From: Methylobacterium sp. J-026
Lineage (GTDB): Bacteria; Pseudomonadota; Alphaproteobacteria; Rhizobiales; Beijerinckiaceae
Length of the DNA: 64,000 nucleotides
Reading direction: 5' to 3'
Assembly: GCF_022829585.1 (NCBI RefSeq)
Contig: NZ_JAKSYC010000351.1
Location: 28,715-92,714, forward strand
The notes beneath the pieces are model-generated. The model had not been told where the DNA came from. It saw nothing but the letters and a program-made list of their open reading frames with translations, and made no database searches. Below are positions 1 through 11,238 of this stretch, piece after piece. Position numbers and translations under genes: made by a program. Position 1 is the first letter of the stretch. Every line of letters begins with the position of its first letter.

Positions 1-52
1 GCGCCGAACGGACCACTGTCTGCACGACCGTGACGGCGGGACGCGCCATTGC

Positions 53-2143
53 ATGGATGGATCCGAGGACCGAATGCCGGACGCAGCTGAAGCCGGGCTC
101 CCGAGCCTGCCGCAGGACAATCCCTTCCGCGAGGCGCAGTGGACGACGCCCTATGGGATCCCGCCCTTCGAGCGGATCCGGTCGGATCACTACCTCCCGG
201 CCTTCGAGGCGGCGCTCGCCGCCCATGCCCGCGAGATCGAGGCGATCACCGGCGAGACGGCGCCTGCGACCTTCGCCAACACGGTGGTGGCCATGGAGCG
301 GGCGGGCCAGGCCCTCGATCGGGTCGCCGGGGTGTTCTACAACCTGACCGGCAGCCACACGAACCCGGAACTCCAGGCAATCGAGCGTGAGATCGGGCCG
401 AAACTCGCCCGCCACGGCAGCGCGATCTACCTCGATCCGAAGCTCTGGGCGCGCATCTCGGCGGTGGAGGCCGAGGGCCTGGGTCCGGAGGAGCGCCGCG
501 TGCTCGACCGCTACCGGATCCGCTTCCGGCGGGCGGGCGCGGATCTCGAGCCCGAGGCCAAGGCGCGCATCGCCGAGATCGCGGCGCGGATGTCCGAACT
601 CGGCACCCAATTCAGCCAGAACCTCCTGGCCGACGAAAGCAGCTTCACGCTGCCGCTCCAGGCCGAGGCGGATCTGGCCGGACTGCCGCCGTTCCTTCGC
701 GCCGCTACCCGGAGCGCCGCGGAGGAACGGGGTCTGGAAGGCCATGTCGTCACCCTCTCCCGCTCGCTGATCGAGCCGTTCCTCGTCTGCTCCACCCGTC
801 GCGACCTGCGCGAGCGCGCCTACGCGGCCTGGACCCGCCGCGGGGAGAACGGCGGTGAGACCGACAACCGCGCGGTCGCCGCCGAGATCATCCGGTTGCG
901 CGCCGAACGGGCGCGCCTGCTGGGCTTCGAGAGCTTCGCGCATTTCGCCCTCGACGACACGATGGCGGCGAGCCCCGACGCCGCCACGGGGCTCCTGCGC
1001 GACGTCTGGACACCGGCCCGGGCCCGTGCGGGCGACGAGCGCGACCGGCTCCAGGCCGCGATCCAGGCCGAGGGCCACAACTTCACCCTCCAGGCGCATG
1101 ATTGGCGCCACTACGCCGAGAAGGTGCGGCGCGCCGAGCACGATCTCGATGAGAGCGAGATCAAGGCCTACCTGCCCCTCGACCGGATGATCGCGGCGTC
1201 GTTCGACACGGCTGCGCGGCTGTTCGGCCTGACCTTCGAGGAACTGTCCGACGTGCCGCGCTACCATCCCGACGTGCGGGTCTGGCGGGTCGGCAACCCG
1301 GACGGGTCCGAGGTCGGGCTGTTCCTGGGCGACTACTTCGCCCGGGCCTCGAAGCGGTCCGGCGCCTGGATGAGCGCCTTCCGCTCGCAGGAGCGGCTGA
1401 ACGGACCGATCACGCCGATCATCGTCAACGTGATGAACTTCGCCAAGGCGCCCGAGGGGGAGAGCACGCTTCTGTCCTTCGACGACGCGCGCACCCTGTT
1501 CCACGAGTTCGGCCATGCCCTGCACGGCCTCCTCTCGGACGTGACCTACCCGCTTCTGTCCGGCACCGCGGTCGCCCGCGACTTCGTGGAACTGCCGTCT
1601 CAGCTCTACGAGCACTGGCTGGAGCAGCCCGAGGTCCTGCGGACACACGCCCGCCATCACCGGACCGGGGAGCCGATGCCGGACACGCTGCTGCAGAAGC
1701 TCCTGGCCGCGCGCACCTTCAACCAGGGCTTTGCCACCGTGGAATACACGTCGTCGGCAATCGTCGACATGACGCTGCACCTCTCGGCCGAAGGGGAAGC
1801 GGGGCTCGACGTGCCCGCCTTCGAGGCCGAGGCGCTGCGCCGGATCGGCATGCCGGCCGAGATCAGCATGCGGCACCGGACGCCGCATTTCGCCCATATC
1901 TTCTCGGGGGACGGCTACGCGGCCGGCTATTACAGCTATCTCTGGTCGGAGGTGCTGGACGCCGACGCCTTCGATGCCTTCCGCGAGGCCGGCGACATCT
2001 TCGATCCGGAGACGGCCAAACGCCTGCGCCAATTCGTCTACGGGGCCGGCAACCTGCGCGATCCGCGCGACGCCTACACGGCCTTCCGCGGACGGATGCC
2101 GAGCATTGAGCCCCTGCTGAAGAAGCGTGGCCTGGCGGCGTGA
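53..2143 (+). CDS. M3 family zinc metallopeptidase (oligopeptidase A / Dcp type)
   Basis: A 696-residue cytoplasmic oligopeptidase that would trim short peptides released by proteolysis. The gluzincin motif HEFGH lies at residues 484-488, and the third zinc ligand is the Glu of the motif FVELPSQ at residue 513. Both are where the M3 family places them, and the length fits the 680-700 residues usual for oligopeptidase A and Dcp. No signal peptide is seen. A second in-frame ATG at 74 is an equally possible start; neither has a strong ribosome binding site. Family membership is secure. The choice between dipeptidyl carboxypeptidase and oligopeptidase A is not settled by what I can see. Confidence 0.93.
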   Translation: MDGSEDRMPDAAEAGLPSLPQDNPFREAQWTTPYGIPPFERIRSDHYLPAFEAALAAHAREIEAITGETAPATFANTVVAMERAGQALDRVAGVFYNLTGSHTNPELQAIEREIGPKLARHGSAIYLDPKLWARISAVEAEGLGPEERRVLDRYRIRFRRAGADLEPEAKARIAEIAARMSELGTQFSQNLLADESSFTLPLQAEADLAGLPPFLRAATRSAAEERGLEGHVVTLSRSLIEPFLVCSTRRDLRERAYAAWTRRGENGGETDNRAVAAEIIRLRAERARLLGFESFAHFALDDTMAASPDAATGLLRDVWTPARARAGDERDRLQAAIQAEGHNFTLQAHDWRHYAEKVRRAEHDLDESEIKAYLPLDRMIAASFDTAARLFGLTFEELSDVPRYHPDVRVWRVGNPDGSEVGLFLGDYFARASKRSGAWMSAFRSQERLNGPITPIIVNVMNFAKAPEGESTLLSFDDARTLFHEFGHALHGLLSDVTYPLLSGTAVARDFVELPSQLYEHWLEQPEVLRTHARHHRTGEPMPDTLLQKLLAARTFNQGFATVEYTSSAIVDMTLHLSAEGEAGLDVPAFEAEALRRIGMPAEISMRHRTPHFAHIFSGDGYAAGYYSYLWSEVLDADAFDAFREAGDIFDPETAKRLRQFVYGAGNLRDPRDAYTAFRGRMPSIEPLLKKRGLAA

Positions 2144-2227
2144 GCGATCGCGCCGCGGTAAGGGTTTCGTAAACAAACGTCCTTAACGAACGCTTGCAGT
2201 GAGGTTCTGCGCGCGGAGTTCGGGGCG

Positions 2228-3121
2228 ATGACCAAGAGCGAAACCACGCCGGCCGTCTCGCCGGCCGATCTGCTCAAGGCCGTGGTGACCGGCCAGGCGG
2301 ATGCGGGCGGCGAGACCGCGACGTCCGAGCCGCGCACCAGAAAGCGCGCGGCTCGGGAGGCGCTGGCGCAGATCGACCTGCGCAGGCTCGCGATCCCGGG
2401 GGCCTGCCTGGCGGTGGGCGCGCTGCTGGGCGGCGGCGTCATCGCCGCGACCCGGTCGGCCGCCCTGCCCAACGACGCTGTCCTGGCGCTCAGCACCACG
2501 CTGGACGCCGGTCGGACCGAGACCGCGCGGCTCGGCAGCGACATCGCACAACTCCATCAGGTCCTCGCCGACCTGCGCGCATCCACCGACACCGCCCGCA
2601 AAGAGGCGACCGCCCGCAGCGGCGCCCTGAGCGAGCGCCTCGCGCAGCTCGACAAGACCCTCGCGGCCAAGACCGCGGCCCTCGGCGAGCGTCTCGAACA
2701 GGTCGAGCGGGAGCAGAACGTCCGCATCGCCGGGCTGGCGGCCCAGATCGAGCGGCGGTCGCCCCCGGTGACCCCGGTCGCGAAGGCCGAGCCGACCCAG
2801 ACCGGAAGCCTCGCCGAGACGCGGAGCGTGGAGCCGAAGGCTGGCGATGCGAAGATCACCGAAGCGCGCCTCGCTGATATCAAGCCGGCCGATGCGAAAC
2901 CGAAGGCGCCGGCCGTCGAGAAGACCCCGGTGATCGACGGCTGGGCTGTCCGTGACGTCTATGACGGCATGGCGATCCTCGAGAATCGCCGGCACCGGCT
3001 CTTGGAGATCGGGCCCGGAGAGGTGCTGCCGGGTTTCGGCCGCGTCGAAGGCGTCGAACGCCGCGGACGGGATTGGGTGGTGGTGACCCGTCAGGGCCTG
3101 GTCACGCCGCAGCCCTGGTAG
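2228..3121 (+). CDS. Hypothetical membrane-anchored coiled-coil protein
   Basis: A 297-residue protein with a basic N-terminal region, one hydrophobic segment at about residues 55-75 and a periplasmic part. The periplasmic part starts with a heptad-like coiled coil (about 85-175), runs through a Pro/Lys/Ala-rich linker, and ends in a compact domain of about 60 residues (about 235-297). That last domain begins with a motif around GWAVRDVYDGMAILENR and has a beta-rich pattern, which loosely recalls the small C-terminal domains of GspC/PilP-like proteins. No enzyme motif is visible. It stands alone, 84 bp after the peptidase gene. Proteins of this build occur in Methylobacterium-type genomes, but I cannot assign a function. 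Confidence 0.8.
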   Translation: MTKSETTPAVSPADLLKAVVTGQADAGGETATSEPRTRKRAAREALAQIDLRRLAIPGACLAVGALLGGGVIAATRSAALPNDAVLALSTTLDAGRTETARLGSDIAQLHQVLADLRASTDTARKEATARSGALSERLAQLDKTLAAKTAALGERLEQVEREQNVRIAGLAAQIERRSPPVTPVAKAEPTQTGSLAETRSVEPKAGDAKITEARLADIKPADAKPKAPAVEKTPVIDGWAVRDVYDGMAILENRRHRLLEIGPGEVLPGFGRVEGVERRGRDWVVVTRQGLVTPQPW

Positions 3122-3527
3122 TGGTCGCGCCCATCAGCGCGACGGGCAGGGGCTCGGCGTCAGGCTGTCGGCGGCGATCGGGAATCGCGGCTCGAGCGTC
3201 ATCGGATCGGCCATCGAGGATGCACGCTCGGCGCGACGGCGGCCGTGGCGCAACGCGCGGGTCTGGGCAGCGCGCGTCGGATGCAGGATTGCGGCGAGGA
3301 GCGCTTGGCCCTCGAACGCGCTGTCCAGGTTCTTCGCTTCGAACACGGGCATGGCCGGCCTGCTGGATCGCAGTCGCGCAGGTCGTTTAAGGCACCCTTG
3401 CCGACCGCACCCCAAATAACGGGGATCGCGTTGACAGGTTCCGTCAAGCTTTCGCCCGGAAACTGTTTTTTCACGATCGTCCAGGCCGTGCCCGATGACA
3501 GTGCGGCGCCGCACACGCGGCGCGGGA
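3122..3527. other. 406-bp gap between the coiled-coil gene and the DUF2780-like gene
   Basis: Apart from the weak minus-strand candidate gene at 3134-3352, I see no gene, terminator or repeat here. The part at 3400-3480 is less GC-rich than its surroundings. Confidence 0.5.
3134..3352 (-). CDS. Possible small hypothetical protein (72 aa)
   Basis: A short frame starting MPVFEAKNLDSAFEGQALLA inside an otherwise empty 400-bp gap. The first 40 residues look protein-like (balanced composition, a likely amphipathic helix); the C-terminus is Pro/Ser-rich. No convincing ribosome binding site precedes the ATG, and nothing like it is known to me. It could equally be chance coding in GC-rich DNA, so treat it as a candidate only. 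Confidence 0.3.
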   Translation of the reverse strand: MPVFEAKNLDSAFEGQALLAAILHPTRAAQTRALRHGRRRAERASSMADPMTLEPRFPIAADSLTPSPCPSR

Positions 3528-3917
3528 TCAGACGAACTGGTTGAGCCCCGGGATCGAACCGATGATCGGTCCCATGGCGTCCTCGCCGACCTTCTCGCGG
3601 CCGAACGCGAACAGCTCCTGACCGAGCGGCTGCATCTGACCCATCGGCACGCCGGCCGCCATCAGCTTCTGGCCGAGCGCCATGACGCCGCCGCCGCCCA
3701 TCATGCCGCCGAGCATGCCCATCAGGCCGCCGCCGCTCTCGCCGGCATTGGACTCGGCGATCAGCGAATCGGATCCCGGCAGCGCCGCCAGCAGCTGGTT
3801 GACCTCGCTCTCGGGCCCTTCCTTCTGCAGGAAGGCGAGGATGTGCCCGACGGCGGTCTGTGCGGTCGCGGCGTCGAGCCCAGTCCGGGCGGTGACGCGG
3901 GCCAGCAGTTCTTCCAT
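3528..3917 (-). CDS. DUF2780/DUF2267-like small protein
   Basis: A 129-residue protein. The N-terminal half is helical (MEELLARVTARTGLDAATAQ, then a helix ending near residue 50). A Gly/Met-rich low-complexity stretch follows at about 60-80, then a C-terminal helical segment ending in GSIPGLNQFV. This layout fits the DUF2780/DUF2267 group of small bacterial proteins, whose function is unknown. The frame is open for 20 more codons upstream, but the ATG at 3917 follows an AGAGA ribosome binding site at good spacing and begins the conserved part. It diverges from poxB across a 227-bp spacer. Confidence 0.75.
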   Translation of the reverse strand: MEELLARVTARTGLDAATAQTAVGHILAFLQKEGPESEVNQLLAALPGSDSLIAESNAGESGGGLMGMLGGMMGGGGVMALGQKLMAAGVPMGQMQPLGQELFAFGREKVGEDAMGPIIGSIPGLNQFV

Positions 3918-4144
3918 GACGATGATCTCTTCGGAACGTTTCCAGACGTCCTTCGACTCTGGGGCTGCGGAAATCAAGCGCGCGGCGGGCTTTCCCGGGG
4001 AAGTCTCGGTGGTGCCGCGGGCCGCCCCCCGCCGCCGCCTCGGCGGGTCGGACCCGCGGCGCGCCCCCTATCCCGGCGGCGACGGATGACTTACCAGCGC
4101 CCCGGACCAAGTTGCCGCACCCGGCGCGATGGCGGAGCCGAATC

Positions 4145-5875
4145 ATGCGTATCAACAACGTCGCCGACGTCGTCGCCGAGACGCTCCAGGAGGCGGGTGT
4201 CGCCCGCATTTACGGCGTTGTCGGCGACAGTCTGAACGGCATCACCGAGGCGCTGCGCGCCCGGGGACGCATCGGCTGGATCCACACGCGCCACGAGGAG
4301 GCCGCGGCCTTCGCGGCGGCCGCCGAGGCTCAGATCACCGGGGCGCTCGCGGTCTGCGCGGGCTCCTGCGGCCCGGGCAACCTGCACCTGATCAACGGCC
4401 TCTACGACGCCCATCGCAGCCGCACCCCGGTCCTGGCGATCGCCGCCCACATTCCGTCGGCCGAGGTCGGTTCGGGCTACTTCCAGGAGACGAAGCCGAC
4501 CGAGCTGTTCCGCGACTGCAGCCATTATTGCGAGCTGGTCTCCGACCCGGCCCAGATGCCCTTCGTGCTGGAAAACGCGATTCGCGCCGCCGTCGGCGAG
4601 CAGGGCGTCGCGGTGATCGTCCTGCCGGGGGACGTCGCCCTGCGCGAGGCGCCCAAGCGTGCCCTGACGCCGCGGGCCGGGCTGATCCCCGCCAAGCCGG
4701 TGGTGCGGCCCGCGGACCCGGAACTCGACGCCCTGGCGGCGATGCTCAATGCCGGCAAGCGCGTCACCCTCCTGTGCGGACGCGGTTGCGCCGGCGCCCA
4801 TGCCGAGCTACTCCAGCTCGCGGAGGCGCTCAAGAGCCCGATCGTCCACGCGCTGGGCGGCAAGGAATGCGTCGAATTCGACAACCCCTACGATGTCGGC
4901 ATGACCGGCCTGATCGGCTTCTCGTCGGGCTACGCGGCCATGATGTCCTGCGATACCCTGCTGATGCTCGGCACCGGCTTCCCCTACAAGCAGTTCTACC
5001 CGCATGACGCGACGGTCGCGCAGGTTGACCTGCGCCCGTCCGAGCTCGGCCGGCGCTGCCGGATCGAACTCGGCCTCGTGGGCGATGTCGGGGCGACCCT
5101 GCGGGCGCTGCTGCCGCGTCTGAAGCCCAAGGCCGACCGCGCCTTCCTGGATGCCAGTCTGCAGCATTACGCGAAGGCGCGCGCCGGCCTCGACGAACTC
5201 GCCACGGGCAAGCCCGGCGGTCCGCTACATCCGCAATACCTCGCCCGGACGATCAGCGAGGCGGCTTCGGACGATGCCGTCTTCACCGCCGATGTCGGCA
5301 CGCCGACGATCTGGGCGGCGCGCTACCTCACCATGAATGGGCGGCGGCGGCTGCTCGGCTCCTGGGTCCACGGCTCCATGGCCAACGCCCTGTCGCAGGG
5401 GATCGGCGTCCAGGCGGCGCAGCCGGACCGGCAGGTCATCGCCTTCTGCGGCGACGGCGGCTTCGCGATGCTGATGGGCGATTTCCTGACCCTGCGGCAG
5501 CACCGCCTGCCGCTCAAGGTCGTGGTGTTCAACAACGGCACCCTCGGCTTCGTTGAACTCGAGATGAAGGCCGCCGGCTACATCGAGACCGGCGTCGCCC
5601 TCGACAACCCGGATTTCGCCGCGATGTCCCGGGCGGCCGGCATCTTCGGCCTGCGGGTCGAGGATCCGGCCGAGCTGCCCGACGCGGTGGGCGAGTTCCT
5701 GGCCTTCGACGGTCCCGCCCTCCTCGACGTGCGCACCGCCCGCAACGAGCTGGCGATGCCGCCCAAGATCGACGGGCAGCAGGTCAAGGGCTTCAGCCTC
5801 TACGTGCTGCGGGCCGTGATGGATGGACGCGGTGACGCGGTCCTCGACCTCGCCAAGACCAACCTCATCCGATAG
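4145..5875 (+). CDS. poxB: Pyruvate dehydrogenase (quinone) / pyruvate oxidase
   Basis: A 576-residue thiamine-diphosphate enzyme that decarboxylates pyruvate to acetate and passes electrons through FAD to ubiquinone at the inner membrane. The catalytic Glu is E51 (motif RHEEAAAF). The ThDP/Mg signature runs from GDG with Asp437 to NN at 463. The C-terminus (GFSLYVLRAVMDGRGDAVLD) closely follows the lipid-binding tail that defines E. coli PoxB, which argues against acetolactate synthase or another family member. The start at 4145 is preceded by GGCGGAG; an upstream in-frame codon at 4112 lacks one. The lactate operon follows after 66 bp, so lactate-derived pyruvate could be converted straight to acetate. 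Confidence 0.9.
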   Translation: MRINNVADVVAETLQEAGVARIYGVVGDSLNGITEALRARGRIGWIHTRHEEAAAFAAAAEAQITGALAVCAGSCGPGNLHLINGLYDAHRSRTPVLAIAAHIPSAEVGSGYFQETKPTELFRDCSHYCELVSDPAQMPFVLENAIRAAVGEQGVAVIVLPGDVALREAPKRALTPRAGLIPAKPVVRPADPELDALAAMLNAGKRVTLLCGRGCAGAHAELLQLAEALKSPIVHALGGKECVEFDNPYDVGMTGLIGFSSGYAAMMSCDTLLMLGTGFPYKQFYPHDATVAQVDLRPSELGRRCRIELGLVGDVGATLRALLPRLKPKADRAFLDASLQHYAKARAGLDELATGKPGGPLHPQYLARTISEAASDDAVFTADVGTPTIWAARYLTMNGRRRLLGSWVHGSMANALSQGIGVQAAQPDRQVIAFCGDGGFAMLMGDFLTLRQHRLPLKVVVFNNGTLGFVELEMKAAGYIETGVALDNPDFAAMSRAAGIFGLRVEDPAELPDAVGEFLAFDGPALLDVRTARNELAMPPKIDGQQVKGFSLYVLRAVMDGRGDAVLDLAKTNLIR

Positions 5876-5941
5876 ACCCTCCCGATCAGTCTCGAACCGT
5901 TCCAGGCCAACGGAGCGGGCGATCCAGGGAGGTGCCGGACC

Positions 5942-6681
5942 ATGCGGATCGGCCTGTTCGTGCCGTGCTACGTCGACGCCTTCGAGCCCGAGGTCGGGAT
6001 CGCCACCCTCGAGCTGCTGGAGCGGCTCGGCTGCACGGTGGAGTATCCCTACGACCAGACCTGCTGCGGCCAGCCGATGACCAACACCGGCTGCCACGCC
6101 GAGGCCGCCGCCACCGAGGCCTTGTTCGTCAAGAACTTTTCGGGCTTCGACTACGTGGTGGCGCCCTCGGGCTCCTGCGTGCACCAGGTCCGGGAGCACC
6201 TGACCGCGATCCCGCAGACCGAGGAGGTCAAGAAAGTCCGGGCCAGCACCTACGAGCTGGTCGAGTTCCTGCACGACGTGCTGAAGGTCGAGGCGCTGCC
6301 CTGGGCGCGTTTCCCCCACAAGGTCGCCTACCACACGAACTGCAACGCCCTCCGCGGCATCCACCACGCCCGGCCCTCGGAGCTGGTGAAGCCCTTCTAT
6401 TCCAAGCCCCTCGACCTGCTGCGGATGGTCGAGGGCGTCGAGCTGGTGGACCTCGCCCGGCCGGACGAGTGCTGCGGCTTCGGCGGGACCTTCTCGGTCT
6501 TCGAGCCGGCGGTCTCGGCCAAGATGGGCTACGACAAGGTCGCGGATCAGAACCGGGCCGGCGCCGAATACGTCGTTTCGGCCGATTCCTCCTGCCTGAT
6601 GCACCAGAAGGGCTGCGCCGAGCGCCTCGGGGTGCCGCTGAAGTACATCCACATCGCTCAGGTGCTGAACGGAGTCGCCGC

Positions 6682-6685
<4 letters not shown>
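5942..6685 (+). CDS. lutA: L-lactate oxidation complex subunit, Fe-S protein LutA
   Basis: A 247-residue subunit of the LutABC (YkgEFG) iron-sulfur lactate dehydrogenase complex, which oxidises L-lactate to pyruvate independently of NAD. It has the two CCG cysteine-rich domains typical of the family, with CCG at residues 41-43 and again starting at residue 177 (motif ECCGFGGTFS). The length fits LutA (about 240 residues). It is the first gene of a three-gene operon, and its stop overlaps the lutB start as ATGA. A GGAGG ribosome binding site precedes the ATG. Confidence 0.93.
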
Positions 6686-8249
<1,564 letters not shown>

Positions 8250-8253
<4 letters not shown>

Positions 8254-8846
8254 CCGCCCGCGAGGCGATCCTGGGCGACATCCGGGCCAACCGGCCGGCG
8301 GGCGAATTCCCGCTGCCGCAGGTGCCGCTCTTCCCCCCGCTCATCGGCGACGACCCCGTGGCCGAGTTCGGCGACCGGCTGAAGCGCATGGGCGGCCGGG
8401 TGGCGGAGCCCGGCACCGACGATGCCTTCGCGGACCTGCGCGAGCGGCTCGGTTCCGCCAAGGTCATCGCCTCCGCGGTGCCCGAACTCACCGGCAACCG
8501 CGACCTGCGCGCGGTGCGCGACCCGCAGGAGGTCGAGGACGTGGACGTGGCGGTGGTCCGTGCGGTGTTCGGCATCGCCGAGACGGGCTCGGTGCTGTTC
8601 ACGGAAGGCGAGCTGATCGTGAACGCGGTCGCCTATCTCGCCCAGCATCTGATCGTGCTGCTCGACCCCGCCGACATCCTGCCGAACGTGCAGGCGGCCT
8701 ATCTCCGGCCCGAATTCGGCCGCTCGGCCTACGCTGTGCTCCATACCGGACCCTCGGCGACCGCCGATATCGAGGGCGTGCTGATCCATGGGGCGCAAGG
8801 GGTGCGCTCGCTCACCGTCCTGCTGCTGCCGAGGCGAGCCGGATAG
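8250..8846 (+). CDS. lutC: L-lactate oxidation complex subunit, LUD domain protein LutC
   Basis: A 198-residue LUD-domain protein, the third subunit of the LutABC complex, translationally coupled to lutB by ATGA. The N-terminal segment TAREAILGDIR is the usual LutC opening, and the C-terminal half carries the conserved glycine- and threonine-rich core (AETGSVLF, about residues 110-117). No lactate permease or LutR-type regulator lies next to the operon. Uptake must rely on another locus, or the substrate is made inside the cell. Confidence 0.9.
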
Positions 8847-8930
8847 CGCAGCGCGACGGGCCTGGAACCGCCATTCGGGCGCGCACTTTGCTTGGACGAC
8901 GGACAGGTCGTCGCCCGGCAAGGAGATCCG

Positions 8931-9791
8931 ATGCGCTACACACTCGGTTGCAGTCTGTCCTACAACATCCTGTCCGACACCACCTTCATCTTCAACCTGG
9001 AGGTGGCCAAGCTGAAGAGCGTCGAGATCCTGAGCGAGAGCCTGGTCTTGACGCCGAACCTGAAGCGCGACCTCTACACGACGCCCGATCTGCTGAACCG
9101 CTATCTCGCCGTGAACGTGCCCACCGGCCAGTTCGCGCTGGAGTACAATGCCGAGGTGGACCTGACGGTGCACCGGGCCGACCCGGCTACCATCAACGAG
9201 ACGCCGATCGGGCAGCTGCCCCTCGACATCCTGCCGTTCTTGCTGCCGAGCCGGTTCGTCTCCTCGGACCGGCTGACGCCCTTCGCCCAGGCCGAATTCG
9301 GCGCCCTGCCGAAGGGGCATGCCCGGGTGAACGAGATCTGCAACTGGATCCACGATCACATCACCTACCAGCCGGGCACCAGCGACGGCGAGACCACGGC
9401 GGACGAGTCCCTCTTGAAGCGCGCGGGCGTCTGCCGGGATTTCGCCCATATCGGCACCGCCTTCTGCCGCGCGCTGGGCATCCCGGCCCGGTTCGTGAGC
9501 TGCTACGCCCACGGCCTCGTGCCGAGCGACTTCCACGCCGTCTTCGAGGCCTATCTCGACGGCCGCTGGTGGCTGTTCGACGCGACGCGGCAGGCGGATC
9601 TCGACGGGCTGGTGCGCATCGGCGTCGGGCGCGACGCCGCCGAGATCGCCTTCTCGACGCCCTTCGGCAACATGCAGCCGGTCAACCAGCAGGTGCGGAT
9701 CCAGCGCTCTGACGGGCAGGGGAGCCCGATGCCGCGCACCGTGGACGCGATCTCGACAGAGATCCCCGCCCCCCATGCCGGCGCGGCCTGA
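8931..9791 (+). CDS. Transglutaminase-like cysteine protease family protein
   Basis: A 286-residue protein of the bacterial transglutaminase-like superfamily. The catalytic triad is clear: Cys168 (AGVCRDFAH), His202 (DFHAVFEAY) and Asp217 (LFDATR). The N-terminal 120 residues form the beta-rich domain usual in this group. No signal peptide is seen, so it is probably cytoplasmic and acts on peptide or isopeptide bonds; the substrate is unknown. The ATG at 8931 follows a strong AAGGAG site, so an in-frame TTG at 8892 is not used. It appears to be a single-gene unit ended by the hairpin at 9805-9830. Confidence 0.88.
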   Translation: MRYTLGCSLSYNILSDTTFIFNLEVAKLKSVEILSESLVLTPNLKRDLYTTPDLLNRYLAVNVPTGQFALEYNAEVDLTVHRADPATINETPIGQLPLDILPFLLPSRFVSSDRLTPFAQAEFGALPKGHARVNEICNWIHDHITYQPGTSDGETTADESLLKRAGVCRDFAHIGTAFCRALGIPARFVSCYAHGLVPSDFHAVFEAYLDGRWWLFDATRQADLDGLVRIGVGRDAAEIAFSTPFGNMQPVNQQVRIQRSDGQGSPMPRTVDAISTEIPAPHAGAA

Positions 9792-9804
9792 GCAGACCCG
9801 ATCC

Positions 9805-9830
9805 CCGGATCACGCTATCCTGTGATCCGG
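9805..9830. terminator. Hairpin between the transglutaminase gene and eutB
   Basis: A perfect 9-bp stem (CCGGATCAC / GTGATCCGG) with an 8-nt loop, starting 13 bp after the transglutaminase stop and ending 28 bp before the eutB ATG. No T-run follows. It could end transcription, act in the eutB leader, or be an operator palindrome. Confidence 0.5.
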
Positions 9831-9858
9831 TGTTCACGCGGCGAGGGAAAACATCCGC

Positions 9859-11238
9859 ATGGCCTACCGTCACGTCGTCGGCCCGCGCACCCACGCCTTC
9901 GCCGACCTCGCCGCCCTGATGGCCAAGGCGACGCCGATCCGCTCCGGCGACCGGCTCGCCGGCGTCGCGGCGGAGTCCGCCGAAGAGAATGCCGCCGCCC
10001 GCTGGTGCCTCGCGGAGGTGCCCCTCGCCGAGATCCTGGCCCGCCCGCTGATCCCCTACGAGCGCGACGACGTCACCCGCCTGATCCTGGATACCCACGA
10101 TGCCGGCGCCTTCGCCGAGATCCGCCATCTGACGGTCGGCGATTTCCGCGAGGTCCTGCTCACCGCGTCGTCCGAGACGCTGGCCCGGATCGCCCCCGGC
10201 ATCACCCCCGAGATCGCCGCCGCGGTCTCCAAGATCATGCGCAACCAGGACCTGATCTCGGTTGCCCGGAAGTGCCGGGTCGTCACGCGCTTCCGCAACA
10301 CGATCGGCCTGCCTGGGACCCTCGCGGTCCGCCTCCAGCCGAACCATCCGACCGACGATCCGAAGGGCATCACGGCGGCGATCCTCGACGGGCTCGCCCT
10401 GGGCTGCGGCGATGCGGTGATCGGCATCAACCCGGCCTCCGATTCGGTCCAGGCGATCGGCGATCTGCTCCAGCTCCTCGACGCGGTGATCCGCCGCCAC
10501 GCGATCCCGACCCAGGCCTGCGTCCTCACCCATGTCACCACGACCCTCGCCGCCATGGAGCAGGGCCTGCCGGTGGATCTCGTGTTCCAGTCGATTGCCG
10601 GCACCGAGAAGGCCAATGCGAGCTTCGGCGTGACGCTGTCCCTGTTGAAGGAGGCGCACGAGGCCGCGCTGGCGCTCAAGCGCGGTCCGCGCGGCGACAA
10701 TTGCATGTATTTCGAGACCGGCCAGGGCTCGGCGCTCTCGGCGGACGCGCATCACGGCATCGACCAGCAGACCCTGGAGGCCCGGGCCTATGCGGTCGCC
10801 CGCGTGTTCCGGCCGCTGCTGGTCAACACCGTGGTCGGCTTCATCGGTCCCGAATACCTCTACGACGGCAAGGAGATCATCCGGGCGGGCCTCGAAGACC
10901 ATTTCTGCGGCAAGCTGATGGGCGTGCCCCTCGGCGTCGACGTCTGCTACACCAACCATGCCGAGGCCGATCAGGACGACATGGACACCCTGCTGACGCT
11001 GCTTGGGGCGGCGGGCTGCACCTACATCATGGGCGTGCCGGGGGCCGACGACGTGATGCTGAACTACCAATCCACGTCGTTCCACGATTCCCTGTACCTG
11101 CGCGAAGTGCTCGGGCTGAAGCGCGCCCCGGAATTCGAAATGTGGTTGCAGGAGATCGGCCTCACCGACGGCGCCGGCGCGTTGATCCAGGGCGCCGAGA
11201 CGCCGCTCCTGACGGCAGCACCGGATCTCGCGGCATGA
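9859..11238 (+). CDS. eutB: Ethanolamine ammonia-lyase large subunit
   Basis: The 459-residue catalytic (TIM-barrel) subunit of adenosylcobalamin-dependent ethanolamine ammonia-lyase, which splits ethanolamine to acetaldehyde and ammonia. The sequence is recognisably EutB along its whole length, including the segments LQPNHPTDDPKG and the C-terminal GVPGADDVMLNYQSTSFHD. The length is normal. It is translationally coupled to eutC by an ATGA overlap. No microcompartment shell gene, EutA reactivase or aldehyde dehydrogenase is present nearby, so this is the simple cytosolic form of the pathway that supplies nitrogen. Confidence 0.95.
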   Translation: MAYRHVVGPRTHAFADLAALMAKATPIRSGDRLAGVAAESAEENAAARWCLAEVPLAEILARPLIPYERDDVTRLILDTHDAGAFAEIRHLTVGDFREVLLTASSETLARIAPGITPEIAAAVSKIMRNQDLISVARKCRVVTRFRNTIGLPGTLAVRLQPNHPTDDPKGITAAILDGLALGCGDAVIGINPASDSVQAIGDLLQLLDAVIRRHAIPTQACVLTHVTTTLAAMEQGLPVDLVFQSIAGTEKANASFGVTLSLLKEAHEAALALKRGPRGDNCMYFETGQGSALSADAHHGIDQQTLEARAYAVARVFRPLLVNTVVGFIGPEYLYDGKEIIRAGLEDHFCGKLMGVPLGVDVCYTNHAEADQDDMDTLLTLLGAAGCTYIMGVPGADDVMLNYQSTSFHDSLYLREVLGLKRAPEFEMWLQEIGLTDGAGALIQGAETPLLTAAPDLAA